Positions 24,201 through 33,854 of a stretch of DNA of 64,000 bases are shown here, piece after piece. How positions within the stretch are numbered: position 1 is the stretch's first letter; every line of letters starts with the position of its first letter. Source of the DNA: Mycolicibacterium tusciae (GTDB taxonomy: Bacteria > Actinomycetota > Actinomycetes > Mycobacteriales > Mycobacteriaceae); NCBI RefSeq assembly GCF_002086795.1, contig NZ_MVIM01000017.1, positions 1-64,000 of the forward strand, given 5' to 3'. Under the pieces are notes generated by a model. It made no database searches and had not been told where the DNA came from. It saw only the letters and a program-made list of their open reading frames with translations. The position numbers and the translations under genes were made by a program.

Positions 24201-24808
24201 GAGGTGACCTGGTCCAGTTGTGCGATCTTGTAGGTGCCGTCGGCCGGCGCCATCTGCAGCCGCAGCCGATAGCCCTGCTCCTGGTCGGCGGCCTCGGAGT
24301 TGGTCACCTTCACCCGCACCGCGACCAGGACCTGGAAGGATCCGTCGTCGTTGTGCCGTTCCACCGCGGCGCGCATGTCGGACACCTGCACCGTCACATT
24401 GGCGGCCTGGTAGGCGTCGACAAGGACCCCGCTGTACAGGCTGGCCTGCGCACCGAAATCACCCGTCGAACATTCGATGATCTTCGACTGTGCCACGCTC
24501 ATCGCCGTCACATCGGGCGCGTGCGTCGCCGCCACACAATCCCGGGCTGCCTGCAGGGCGGCGGATTCCTCACGCGCAGCCTTCTCGCTCTGCTGGTTCG
24601 CCTTCAGCAAGAGAAAGCCCGCCACCGCCCCGGCCCCGGCGAGCACCAGCAGGCCGGCGCAGATCGCGGCAACCCAACCGCGACCAAGCCGCGCCGGGCG
24701 ATGCTCGTCGGCGGATCCTTCGGTTTCGGGTTCTACTGCTAACGACTCGTCGAGCGCCTCATCAGCATCGGTGGGGTTCAGCTGGCTGGTGCCAGCATCT
24801 CCTTCCAT
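24197..24808 (-). CDS. Mce-associated membrane protein (Rv0175-like)
   Basis: A 203-residue protein: an acidic cytoplasmic N-terminus (TDADEALDESLAVEPETEGSADEH), one membrane helix (GWVAAICAGLLVLAGAGAVAGFLLL) and an exported Mas domain. The start lies 31 nt inside the end of mce1F, and its stop overlaps the next gene by 4 nt. It is the first of four mas genes after mce1F. Confidence 0.9.
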   Translation of the reverse strand: MEGDAGTSQLNPTDADEALDESLAVEPETEGSADEHRPARLGRGWVAAICAGLLVLAGAGAVAGFLLLKANQQSEKAAREESAALQAARDCVAATHAPDVTAMSVAQSKIIECSTGDFGAQASLYSGVLVDAYQAANVTVQVSDMRAAVERHNDDGSFQVLVAVRVKVTNSEAADQEQGYRLRLQMAPADGTYKIAQLDQVTS

Positions 24809-26343
24809 CCGTCGTCTCCTGGGTTGCTCGAATTTGTGACGTTGTACCTGACACCGTCCGGTCCCACGACCTGGCCGCTGGACGGGCTGTAGACGGCCGT
24901 GGAGCCCGGGGGCCCTGGTGCCGGAGTGTAGATGCACGGGTTGGGCTGCTGTCCACTGCAGGTGACGCTGCCCTGGCCAGGGGGGCTGAGCGGGTCACTG
25001 ATCGGCGCCGTCGACTGCGGCGGAGGCAGTACGTCGGCAGACGCCGGATTCACACCGTTGTTGACGCTCGGGGCCGGAATGACACCGCGTCCGGGGTTGA
25101 CGCCCTGATCGCAACGCGCACCCGGCGCCGGGCAGGACAGGACCTGGTTCGGATCGCCGTACCACGGATTGGTGCCCAGCGGCACGTACGGTTCGGGACT
25201 GCGGCATTCCATCGGCGTGGCCGCGCGCTTGCCCGGCACGTCAACGCACGGATAGTTGCGGGCACCACGAACGACGTTGCCCTGGTAGTCCTTCGGGATC
25301 TTGCAGTAGGTGCCCTTGGGCAGCGGTGCCATGCTCGTATCCGCCGGCGAACGCCACTCCGACGCAGGCAGGAAGCCGGTCAGACACGGCGGCGGCTGGT
25401 TGATCGCCAGCACGAGCGGCAACTGGCCGAGGTCTTCGAAGATCGTTCCCGCCTGGGCGGCCGACGCGCCCTGCGGCAGCATCACCAGCGACTGTTCCAG
25501 ACCCTTGTTGTAGCGCTTGAGCATGTCGATGACGATCGACAGGTTGGCCAGTGTCTGGGGCAGTGAGTCGCGCACACCGCCGAACACCGCGTTCACCTGA
25601 TCGAGCGTCGGGGCGGCGTCCTGGATGCCACTACGCAGCGCAGCATCCTGCTCTGCCGTCTGTGCGGCGATGACGTTCAGGTTGCGCGACCACGCCTCGA
25701 TGTTGTCGCCGGACTGAACCTGGCTGTCCAGGATCGGTGCCGAGTTGGCGATGATGTCGTTGACCTGCGGCAGGTTGTCCTTGAAGCCCTCCGCCAAGTT
25801 GCTGGTCGAGTCGACGAGCCGTTGCAGCGCCGGCCCCAAACCGCCCACGGCGTTGGACGTCTCGGTGAGCAGCGCGTCGATCTTCTCCTTGGGCAGTACC
25901 GCCAGGCCTTCGTTGGCGGCGTCCAGTGCGGGCCCGACCTCGCTCGGCACGGTGCTGTCGGTGATGGTCGACCCCGGGCTGAGGAACTGGCCCGGATTGC
26001 CCGTCGACACCAGGTCCAGGTACTGCTCGCCGATCGCCGACACGGAGTGCACGTTGGCGGATGCATCCGCGGGGATCTTGTACCGGTCGTCGATGCTCAT
26101 CGTCGCCAGCGCGCCCGACTCGGTCGGCACGACGCTGGTGACCTTGCCGATCTGGGTGCCTCGGTAGGTCACGTTGGCCGTCGCGTACAGACCGCCGGAA
26201 CGCGGTAGCTGCGCCTTCAGCTCGTACTGCCCGATGCCGATCAGGCTCGGTATCCGCAGGTAGTACACGCCGAGCACGGTGATGGCGATGATCGTCAGGA
26301 TGGTGAACAGCACCAGCTGGAACTTGATGAACCTGGTCAGCAT
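24778..26343 (-). CDS. mce1F: Mce-family protein Mce1F
   Basis: A 521-residue substrate-binding-type subunit of the Mce1 lipid importer. It has an N-terminal membrane helix (FQLVLFTILTIIAITVLGVYY), an MlaD domain at about 40-115 (GGLYATANVTYRGTQIGKVTSV), a helical Mce domain forming part of the periplasm-spanning tunnel, and a long Pro/Gly-rich cysteine-containing tail (from about 395). Starts 3 nt after the mce1E stop. Confidence 0.95.
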   Translation of the reverse strand: MLTRFIKFQLVLFTILTIIAITVLGVYYLRIPSLIGIGQYELKAQLPRSGGLYATANVTYRGTQIGKVTSVVPTESGALATMSIDDRYKIPADASANVHSVSAIGEQYLDLVSTGNPGQFLSPGSTITDSTVPSEVGPALDAANEGLAVLPKEKIDALLTETSNAVGGLGPALQRLVDSTSNLAEGFKDNLPQVNDIIANSAPILDSQVQSGDNIEAWSRNLNVIAAQTAEQDAALRSGIQDAAPTLDQVNAVFGGVRDSLPQTLANLSIVIDMLKRYNKGLEQSLVMLPQGASAAQAGTIFEDLGQLPLVLAINQPPPCLTGFLPASEWRSPADTSMAPLPKGTYCKIPKDYQGNVVRGARNYPCVDVPGKRAATPMECRSPEPYVPLGTNPWYGDPNQVLSCPAPGARCDQGVNPGRGVIPAPSVNNGVNPASADVLPPPQSTAPISDPLSPPGQGSVTCSGQQPNPCIYTPAPGPPGSTAVYSPSSGQVVGPDGVRYNVTNSSNPGDDGWKEMLAPAS

Positions 26344-26346
26344 TGC

Positions 26347-27507
26347 TCACTCACCCCTTTCGACCAGTGGGCCGCCCGGTGCGTTGTGCGGGTTCGGCGT
26401 GAAGCGAACGTCCGGGATCATCGTCGCCGGGTCGCGGCCCCAGGACTGCTCGAGTGCGCGCAGCATGCCCGACACCCCAGTGCCCGACAAGGCGGCGTTG
26501 TCGAGCGCCGACAGCGTTAGGTCGACCATCAGCGACGCGTTGAGGTAGTCACCGCGAATGACCTTCGGCACGTTCTCGATCGAGAACGGTGCGGTGAGCA
26601 TCAGCTTGAGCGCACCGATCACATACGGTGACGCCCGGCCAAGCTGCTTCAGCGGCCGCTGCAAGTTCTGCAGGTTGGTGTTGAGGTTGTCGCTCGCGGG
26701 CGCCAGTGCGTTGTCGGCGGCGACGCTGACCCGGCCCAAGGCCTCCACCGCATCGGCGAACAGATCGCGGGTATCCGCGAAATGCTTGATCAGCGGCGGG
26801 AATTCGGTCAGCACCTGATCCAGCGTGTCGTTGCGCTGAGCCACGATCGACAGCAGCCGGTTGGTGGAGTCGATCGCGCGGGTGATGTCCTGGGTCTGCT
26901 TGTTCAGTTCATCGGTGAACGTGTCGAGCTTGTTGAGGAACTCGCGGATCTGGTCGGCCCGGCCGTTCAGCACGTTGAAGATCTCGGTCTGAATCGTCTC
27001 GAGGTTCGACACACCGCCGCCGCGCAGGATCGTGGCGATACTCGCCAGCACCCGCTCGGTGCTCGGGAACGCCGTGCTGTTCTTCAACGGAATCGTGTCG
27101 CCCGTGCGCAGCGGTTGGCCCGACGGATCCGGCGGCGGCTCCAGCTCGACGTGCTGGCTGCCCAGCAGGCTGGTCTGGCCGATCCTGGCCAGCGCGTTGG
27201 ACGGCAGCCCGAGGTTGGGCTCCATGTCCAGGGTCAGCGTCGCCACCCAGTTCTTCAGCTCGATCGCGCGAACCCGGCCGACGAACACGTCGGCCACCCG
27301 GACGCGGCTGTTGACGTTGAGCGCCAACGTGTCCGGCATCTGGACATAGATCGTCATCCGCTCCGAGCCGGTGCCGGGACCACCGGGCAGCTCGACGTTG
27401 GAGATGCCGCGCCACGGCCACACCCCGCACGAACTCAGCGTCACCGCGATCGCCACCAGCGCGACGGTGCGTAGCGCGATTCGACTCCATCTGCGACGGG
27501 TCATCAT
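26347..27507 (-). CDS. mce1E: Mce-family lipoprotein Mce1E (LprK)
   Basis: A 386-residue lipoprotein subunit of Mce1. The signal MMTRRRWSRIALRTVALVAIAVTL ends in lipobox LSSC. The MlaD domain is at about 45-120 (MTIYVQMPDTLALNVNSRVRVADVFVGRV), followed by the helical Mce region. It is the only lipidated Mce1 subunit, as in other mce operons. The start overlaps the mce1D stop by 1 nt (TGATG). Confidence 0.95.
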   Translation of the reverse strand: MMTRRRWSRIALRTVALVAIAVTLSSCGVWPWRGISNVELPGGPGTGSERMTIYVQMPDTLALNVNSRVRVADVFVGRVRAIELKNWVATLTLDMEPNLGLPSNALARIGQTSLLGSQHVELEPPPDPSGQPLRTGDTIPLKNSTAFPSTERVLASIATILRGGGVSNLETIQTEIFNVLNGRADQIREFLNKLDTFTDELNKQTQDITRAIDSTNRLLSIVAQRNDTLDQVLTEFPPLIKHFADTRDLFADAVEALGRVSVAADNALAPASDNLNTNLQNLQRPLKQLGRASPYVIGALKLMLTAPFSIENVPKVIRGDYLNASLMVDLTLSALDNAALSGTGVSGMLRALEQSWGRDPATMIPDVRFTPNPHNAPGGPLVERGE

Positions 27508-29153
27508 CAGCCTGCCTCAGCGGGTAGTGACGGTCCGACCGGCGCGGGCGCCGCTGCCGGGGCTGGTGCTGGTGCGGATCCCGGGAAGGGCAGCGGACCT
27601 GTCATTGCCGCACCGCCCGGATCACCCGCGACCACACCCGGCGCCGGGCCGGGCACCGGACCCGGCTGCGGATACCACGGCGGCGGCAGCGGAGTGTTCT
27701 CGGTGTACGCGTTCGGCGGGCCGGCCTGATGTGGACCGCCGAAGGTCGGCGGTGCGGGCGGGATCACGCAGTCGGGTCCGCCCATCAGTTCCGCGAGGCA
27801 CTCAGGGAACATCATGTTCTTGGTGAGCGGCTGCACCTCGACGCCCTGCATGCCGGGCGCGGTCACCCAGCCAGGCTCGTGGTTGCCGTGCGAGAACAAG
27901 GTGTCGCGCGACCAGATACCCGGCACGGTGGTGTCCTTGTATCCCGGTGGCGGCTGCAGCCTCGGCTCCGAGTAGGCGATGTGCTTGGGCAGGGTCATCG
28001 CCGTGGTGGTCTGGTTGATGCCGAACGGCAGGAAATTGAACTTGATCGCGTCCAGGATCGGCGCGAGGTACTGCGCGCACATCTCGGCCGACTCCTGATA
28101 GCCCAGCCGACTGCCCGCCTGAATCGAGCTGCAGATGAACTGGATCGGGTTCGCGAAGTTATTGATCACCGGGAAGCTATTCACGCCACCGGTGACCGGG
28201 GACACGATGTTCATCAGGTTGGCGCCCAGGTTGGGGAACACATGCAGCGCGGTCTCCAGCCCGTCCTTGGAATCCGGCTGCAGAATCGCGTTCGTGACGT
28301 CGGCCAGGTTGTTGACGTCATGCGTCAGCACCTCGGCGTTCTCGTCGAGGAAGCTGCGGGTGGTCGCCAGAAGTGTGTTGAGGTCCTGCAGCGCGTTGGC
28401 GACCTCGCGGTCGGTGTTGGTGAACGCGTTGGTGAACGTCGCGAGGTCGTCGTTGAGTGCGACGAACTGCTGATCGCTCTGGTAGAGCGCGTTGACGAAC
28501 AACGCCAGGCTCTTGACCACGCCGAAGAAGTCGCCGCGGCCTTCGTTGAGCGTGAACAGCGCCTCGGACAAACCGTTGAGGGTCTTGTTGAGCTGCTCGC
28601 CCTTGCCGGCGAAGCCGTCGGCCGCCGACTCGATGATGTCGCCGAACGGGCCCTTGGGTTGTTCCGGTGTCGGCCCCAGGTCGCGCAGGATGCGGTTGAT
28701 GGAGTCGCGCAGTTCGTCGTACTCCACCGGCACCTGTGTGCGGTCGAGGTCGATGACGGCGCCGTCTTCCAACACCGGTCCGCCGGTGTAGGGCGGTGAC
28801 AACTGGATGGTCCGCGAGGCGACCAGGCTGGGGTTGAGGATCGACGCCGTGGCGTTGGCGGGCACCTTGAACTTGTTCTCGTAGTTGAAGGTCACCTTCA
28901 TCTTGTCGCCGGCCGGATCGATCGATTCGATCGTACCGACCTTGACGCCCATGATCTGTATCTTGTCGCCGGGATACAGCGCCAGCGTTTCCGGGAAGTA
29001 GGCGACGACGGTGTTGGTGGTCAGCTTCTTGTACAGGTTCCATCCGACGATGGCGGCCACCAGCGCGAGGATCACTATGATCGTGCCGATGATCACCGCA
29101 GCACGGGATACCTTCGGCAGCTGCATGTTTCGTACGTTGAAGATCGTTGCCAT
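27507..29153 (-). CDS. mce1D: Mce-family protein Mce1D
   Basis: A 548-residue Mce1 subunit: membrane helix (AAVIIGTIIVILALVAAIVGW), MlaD domain at about 45-120 (VAYFPETLALYPGDKIQIMGVKVGTI), helical region to about 320, and a long C-terminal region ending in a Pro/Ala tail. Start is 12 nt after the mce1C stop. It is a non-lipidated tunnel subunit. Confidence 0.95.
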   Translation of the reverse strand: MATIFNVRNMQLPKVSRAAVIIGTIIVILALVAAIVGWNLYKKLTTNTVVAYFPETLALYPGDKIQIMGVKVGTIESIDPAGDKMKVTFNYENKFKVPANATASILNPSLVASRTIQLSPPYTGGPVLEDGAVIDLDRTQVPVEYDELRDSINRILRDLGPTPEQPKGPFGDIIESAADGFAGKGEQLNKTLNGLSEALFTLNEGRGDFFGVVKSLALFVNALYQSDQQFVALNDDLATFTNAFTNTDREVANALQDLNTLLATTRSFLDENAEVLTHDVNNLADVTNAILQPDSKDGLETALHVFPNLGANLMNIVSPVTGGVNSFPVINNFANPIQFICSSIQAGSRLGYQESAEMCAQYLAPILDAIKFNFLPFGINQTTTAMTLPKHIAYSEPRLQPPPGYKDTTVPGIWSRDTLFSHGNHEPGWVTAPGMQGVEVQPLTKNMMFPECLAELMGGPDCVIPPAPPTFGGPHQAGPPNAYTENTPLPPPWYPQPGPVPGPAPGVVAGDPGGAAMTGPLPFPGSAPAPAPAAAPAPVGPSLPAEAG

Positions 29154-29165
29154 CGGTTACACCCC

Positions 29166-30737
29166 CTACTGGCCCTGTGAAAGTGGTGGAAGGAACGGCG
29201 GGTTGCCAGGCAGTGGCGGGGTGCCCGCCGGCCCCGCGTCAGGACCGGGTCCCGGCGGCGGTGGCGGTCCGGTCAGCGCCGGCGGCAGCGGAGCGATACC
29301 CGGCGTGAAGTCCGGCGGCAGCGGAGGCTGCGGGCCCACGGGGACTGTGCGAGCGCCCGGCGGAGCCGGCGGCAGCGCGGCGGGGGCACCGGGCATATCC
29401 GGTGACACCTGACCGGGGATCGCGGCGGCAGGCACACCCGGCGACGGCTGCGGGCCGTGCACGTTCGAGTCCGACGTTACGACGTTGGGCGGACCGTATG
29501 CGGGACCGCCGAACGGTCCGATCGACAGGTTCGCGCACGGCAGCGGATTGCCCGGGGTCGGGATCCCGTCGGCCGCAGGCGTATACGAGCATGGCGCACC
29601 CTTCAGCACGCCGGGTCCGGGATTCTCCGGCGTGCCCTCCAGGACGGCAGGCCCGGGCGCCGGAGCGCCGTTCGGGAAGCGGGCCCCGTTCGGATCCGGG
29701 AACCGCCAAGCGGGCAGACCCGCGTCGCCCCAGAACTTTTCGGGGTCGATACCGCGCTTCTTGAACGCGGCGTCGACGAACGGCTGCAGGATCTGGCCGG
29801 GCAGCAGGTTGACGAGCATGACCTTGAAGTAGGGACCCGACGCGACGGCTTCACCGAGGGACGCCACGAAGCTGGCGACCGTGGTGAGCGTGTCCATCAG
29901 GTCGAACCGGCGCTCGGAAAGGACATCGCTGACCACGCGCAGTTGTTCGAGCACGCGGTTCAGGTTCGGGTTGTCGTCGATGAATCCCTTGACCTGTTCG
30001 GAGAACGAGCCCACGCGTTCGAGCAGCATGCTGACCGCGTACTGGCGTTCGTTGATCGCGCCGAGCAGCTGCTGGGCGTTGACCAACAGCTTGTTGATCT
30101 GTTCGCCGCGGTTGCCGAGAATTCCGGCGATCTGGTTCGCATTGGCCAGCAGCTGCTTGATCTGGTCGTCGCGCTTGCCGATGGTGTCGGAGAACCGCGC
30201 CACGCCGTCGAGTGCGGCGGACAGGTGCGGATAGGTCTGATCGATCGTCTCCGACAAGACATTCAGCGACCTCTTCACGGTCTGGGTGTCCCAGCCCGAG
30301 GATGCTTCGGTCACGTCGAAGAACGCGTCGTAGATCTGATACGGCGTCGTGGTCTGACCCAGCGGCAGAGTCCCGTTGGCTTTCAACGGTTCTGAGCCGC
30401 GCGGTTCGATCTCGATGTTGCGGCGGCCGAGGATGGTGTCGGTGCGGATGGCCGCCCGGCTCTCGGTGCCGATCTGCGTGCCGTCGAGCGAATAGCCGAT
30501 CAGCACCTTGTCGCCGTCGATCTCCGCACTGCGCACGAGGCCGACATCCACGCCGGCGATGCGCACCTTGTCGCCGTTGTTGAGGCCACCGGTGTCGGAG
30601 AACTCCGCGTAGTACGTGGGTGTCGCGAACAGCATCGGTACGCTGGCGAAGCTCTGCCCGACACCGATGACCAGGATGAGGACAAGGATGCCCATCAGCC
30701 CGTTACGGACGCGGTTCGATCCCTCCAGGGTTCTCAT
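29166..30737 (-). CDS. mce1C: Mce-family protein Mce1C
   Basis: A 523-residue Mce1 subunit. The Met at 30737 makes a 4-nt overlap with mce1B and is preferred to one four codons earlier. Membrane helix LMGILVLILVIGVGQSFASV, MlaD domain (YYAEFSDTGGLNNGDKVRIAGVDVGLV), helical domain, then about 170 residues dominated by Pro, Gly and Ala, which may span the cell wall. Confidence 0.95.
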   Translation of the reverse strand: MRTLEGSNRVRNGLMGILVLILVIGVGQSFASVPMLFATPTYYAEFSDTGGLNNGDKVRIAGVDVGLVRSAEIDGDKVLIGYSLDGTQIGTESRAAIRTDTILGRRNIEIEPRGSEPLKANGTLPLGQTTTPYQIYDAFFDVTEASSGWDTQTVKRSLNVLSETIDQTYPHLSAALDGVARFSDTIGKRDDQIKQLLANANQIAGILGNRGEQINKLLVNAQQLLGAINERQYAVSMLLERVGSFSEQVKGFIDDNPNLNRVLEQLRVVSDVLSERRFDLMDTLTTVASFVASLGEAVASGPYFKVMLVNLLPGQILQPFVDAAFKKRGIDPEKFWGDAGLPAWRFPDPNGARFPNGAPAPGPAVLEGTPENPGPGVLKGAPCSYTPAADGIPTPGNPLPCANLSIGPFGGPAYGPPNVVTSDSNVHGPQPSPGVPAAAIPGQVSPDMPGAPAALPPAPPGARTVPVGPQPPLPPDFTPGIAPLPPALTGPPPPPGPGPDAGPAGTPPLPGNPPFLPPLSQGQ

Positions 30738-31765
30738 TGCGGCGTGCACCTACCCGACGGCTGGCTGAAGAGTTTGACGGTGCGGACCGGACCGCCCGGC
30801 TGCAGCCCGTTCATCCGGATCGAGATGTCGCACGAGTAGAAGTTGAAGAAGTCGCCGTAGATTCCGCCGGCCCGCCCAATGATCTTGAACGCGGTGGGCA
30901 GCCTGGTCAGGATGTCGTTGAGTTTGTCTCGCTGGTCGACCAGCGGTTGCTGTACCGCCTCGAGATGGCCCACCGTGCTCTGCAGCAGCGGACGGTTGTC
31001 CGCCAACAGATCCGCGATGGTGCCCGCGGCGTCGCTGATGTCGGCCACCGATGACGCGATGGGGTCGGCGCGGTCGTTCAGCCCCGTGATCAGGGTCTCG
31101 AAATTCTGCACCGTCTCGTCGAACTGCTGCTGGTGCTTGACCGTGGTGTCGAGCACGGTGTTGAGGTTCTTGATCACCTCTCCGATCGCCTGGTCACGGT
31201 CGGCCAGCGTCGACGTCAGCGCCGCGGTCTGGTCGAGGATGTCGTTGATGGTGCCGCCTTGGCCCTGGAAGATCGTAATGATCGACTCGGCGATGGTGTT
31301 GACCTTGTCCGGATCGAGGGCCCGGAACACCGGGCGGAATCCGCCGATCAACGCGTCGAGATCCAGAGCGGGTTCGGTCTGCGTGACCGGGATGGTGCCC
31401 CCACTGGGCAGCCGCCTGTCGCTCTCGCCGCGCTTGAGCTCCATGTAGCGGTCGCCGATCAGGTTCAGGTAGCGGATCGAGGCGGTGGTGCCGTCGAACA
31501 GCGGCAGCGAGCGGTCCACGCTGAAGTCGACCCGGACCAGCGAGCCGTCGTTGATCAGCTCGACCTTGGAGACTTTGCCAACCTCCACACCGGAAGCACG
31601 GACGAACTGTCCGGCCCGGAGCCCGCTGGCGTTGGAGAACACCGCCGAATAGCCGGTGGTGCGGTCGAAACGCATCTGCCCGAACACCACGATGATGATC
31701 GCGGTGAACAGCAACAGCACCAGGGAGAAGGCGCCGAGCTTGATGGCGGTACCGGTGATTTTCAT
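30734..31765 (-). CDS. mce1B: Mce-family protein Mce1B
   Basis: A 343-residue Mce1 subunit: membrane helix (LGAFSLVLLLFTAIIIVVFG), MlaD domain (GYSAVFSNASGLRAGQFVRASGVEVGKV) and helical region, without a long Pro-rich tail. The Met at 31765 overlaps the mce1A stop (ATGA); longer in-frame codons upstream lie within mce1A and are not used. Confidence 0.95.
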   Translation of the reverse strand: MKITGTAIKLGAFSLVLLLFTAIIIVVFGQMRFDRTTGYSAVFSNASGLRAGQFVRASGVEVGKVSKVELINDGSLVRVDFSVDRSLPLFDGTTASIRYLNLIGDRYMELKRGESDRRLPSGGTIPVTQTEPALDLDALIGGFRPVFRALDPDKVNTIAESIITIFQGQGGTINDILDQTAALTSTLADRDQAIGEVIKNLNTVLDTTVKHQQQFDETVQNFETLITGLNDRADPIASSVADISDAAGTIADLLADNRPLLQSTVGHLEAVQQPLVDQRDKLNDILTRLPTAFKIIGRAGGIYGDFFNFYSCDISIRMNGLQPGGPVRTVKLFSQPSGRCTPQ

Positions 31766-32979
31766 GGGTTGATCGTGTTCTCCCCGATCTGGCGACCCCA
31801 GACGTACTCGATCAGGATCGGCTGGCCCAACTCGAAGTGGTTGTACGGCGCAATAGAGGCACCGGTGTCCATCACGAGGTGCGGCGCCGGCCACAGGTCA
31901 CGGGTGATGGGCTGCCAGCAGCCGGGCTTGCCCTCGGGGCCGCCCCTGGCGTTCACACGCGGCAGGTTGTCCGGGTACACGTAGGGGTTGCCCGCGCCCA
32001 AGCCCATGAGGGCCGACAGCGTCCGCAGCGAGTAGCCATTGCCGCCAAGTGACGCCGCCACCTTTGGTTCGACGTCGTGGAAGTTGCGGATCGTGCAGAA
32101 CAGCGCCGGGCTGTACTCGTCGAGGATCTCCGACGGGCGGATCAGATCCTCCGCGCCGCGTACCAAATACGGGCCGCCGCGCTCGAACACGTCCGCGCCG
32201 GTGTTGCCGAAACCGACGGCCGCCATCAGCGCCTGGTCGATGGTGCCCTGCTCCTGGTTGAGCGTGCGGGCCGTGGTGACCGCGTTCTGCAGACCGTCGA
32301 ACAGATCCGGTGACGCGTCGGCGTAGACGTCGCCGAGGTCGGCCAGCAGCTGGTTGTCCCGACGGAGTTGGGGCATCTGCGGATTGATGTCGTCGAGGAT
32401 CGCGTTGCCGTTGATGATCGACTGACCGAAGCGGTCACCCAGCCCATCGAGTGCCTCGGCGGTGGCCGCCAGCGTCTGGTTCAATTTGATCGGATCCACC
32501 TGCGACGAGACCTCCACGACGGTCTCGAACAAGGTGTTGAACTCGGTGGTCACCTTCGTCACGTCGATCACGTCCGACGGCGTGATCCGTTGCGGTGACG
32601 GGTCTTTCGGCGACGTGAACGAGATGTACTTGTTGCCGAAAACCGTGGTCGCGCTGATGTCGGCGGTGACGTTCTTCGGAATCAGGTTGATGTACTTGGG
32701 GTCGACGTCGAGGACGATCTTGGCCCTCGGCTCGCCGTCGACATCCACCGCGTTGACGGTGGCCACCCGGCCGATCTCGACACCGTTGTAGGTGACCTTG
32801 GCGCCGGGGTCCATCGACAGACCGGCGCGCGCCGACATCATCGTCAGCTGTTCGCGCTTCAGGAAGTCTCCGCGGAACTGGAAGTACACCAGCACCACGG
32901 CGACGATCACCAACAGCGTCAACACCAGCCCCGCCAGTTTGTACGGCGGGGTGCGCGAGGCGTTCAGGGGTGCGGTCAT
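31762..32979 (-). CDS. mce1A: Mce-family protein Mce1A
   Basis: A 405-residue Mce1 subunit, the founding 'mammalian cell entry' protein. Membrane helix LAGLVLTLLVIVAVVLVYFQF, MlaD domain (MSARAGLSMDPGAKVTYNGVEIGRV) and C-terminal helical Mce domain, with conserved CTIRNF and GCWQPITRDL regions. Starts 4 nt after the yrbE1B stop. Mce1 imports long-chain fatty acids in mycobacteria. Confidence 0.96.
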   Translation of the reverse strand: MTAPLNASRTPPYKLAGLVLTLLVIVAVVLVYFQFRGDFLKREQLTMMSARAGLSMDPGAKVTYNGVEIGRVATVNAVDVDGEPRAKIVLDVDPKYINLIPKNVTADISATTVFGNKYISFTSPKDPSPQRITPSDVIDVTKVTTEFNTLFETVVEVSSQVDPIKLNQTLAATAEALDGLGDRFGQSIINGNAILDDINPQMPQLRRDNQLLADLGDVYADASPDLFDGLQNAVTTARTLNQEQGTIDQALMAAVGFGNTGADVFERGGPYLVRGAEDLIRPSEILDEYSPALFCTIRNFHDVEPKVAASLGGNGYSLRTLSALMGLGAGNPYVYPDNLPRVNARGGPEGKPGCWQPITRDLWPAPHLVMDTGASIAPYNHFELGQPILIEYVWGRQIGENTINP

Positions 32980-32983
32980 GGCG

Positions 32984-33853
32984 CTACACCGTCAGGTTGA
33001 AGTTCGGGTCGACGCCGTAGAGCGCCAACGATGCGAACAGGACCACGCAGACGATCGCGACCAGAGAGGCGCGCATCGAGCGGCCGACGGCCTCGCCGAC
33101 GCCCACCGGCCCGCCGCTGGCGAAGTAGCCGTAGTAGCAGTGGTTGAGCATCACGATGACCGAGATGACGATCGCCTGAACGAATGACCACATGACGTCG
33201 TCGGCGCGCAGGAACGTCCGGAAGTAGTGCTCGTAGGTGCCGATCGACTGTCCGTAGAAAAACGTCGTGGTCACCTGGGCCGACAAAAAGCTCATGATGA
33301 TCGCCATCGCGTACAGCGGGATGATCACGATGAAGCCGGCCATGATGCGCGTCGACACCAGGTACGAGATCGACTTGATGCCCATCACCTCGAGCGCGTC
33401 GATCTCTTCGCTGATTCGCATGGCGCCCAGTTCCGCGGTCGCGCCGGCACCGACCGTGGCGGCCAGGGCCTGACCCGCGACGACGGGTGCCGCGATCCGG
33501 ACGTTGATCAGGGCGGCGAAGAAGCCGGTGAACGCCTCGACACCGATGTTGCCCAGCGACGCGAAGCCCTGGATGGCGACCAGCGATGAGCCCGACAGCG
33601 TGACGAACCCGACGATCGCGACGGTGCCGCCGATGACGGCCATCGCGCCGGTCCCCATACCGATCTCGGCGATCAGCCGCAGTGTCTCCTTGCGGTAGTA
33701 GCGCAGTGCGTGGCCGACCGAGCCGATGGCGGTGACGACGAACCACGCGACGTGTCCGACGCTGTCCAGGAGTCGCGCCGGGGCCGTGACGACACCGGTT
33801 CCGCGAGAGACCGCCCGCGGGAACCGAGAACGCAGGACCTGGGTTGTCGACAC
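32984..33853 (-). CDS. yrbE1B: Mce1 permease YrbE1B
   Basis: A 289-residue MlaE-family permease with about five or six membrane helices and the conserved cytoplasmic EXDALEVMG motif (ISEEIDALEVMGIKSISYLVSTR) that contacts the ATPase. It pairs with YrbE1A to form the inner-membrane core. It starts 1 nt after the yrbE1A stop. The ATPase (MceG) is not in this window. Confidence 0.95.
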   Translation of the reverse strand: MSTTQVLRSRFPRAVSRGTGVVTAPARLLDSVGHVAWFVVTAIGSVGHALRYYRKETLRLIAEIGMGTGAMAVIGGTVAIVGFVTLSGSSLVAIQGFASLGNIGVEAFTGFFAALINVRIAAPVVAGQALAATVGAGATAELGAMRISEEIDALEVMGIKSISYLVSTRIMAGFIVIIPLYAMAIIMSFLSAQVTTTFFYGQSIGTYEHYFRTFLRADDVMWSFVQAIVISVIVMLNHCYYGYFASGGPVGVGEAVGRSMRASLVAIVCVVLFASLALYGVDPNFNLTV

Positions 33854-33854
33854 G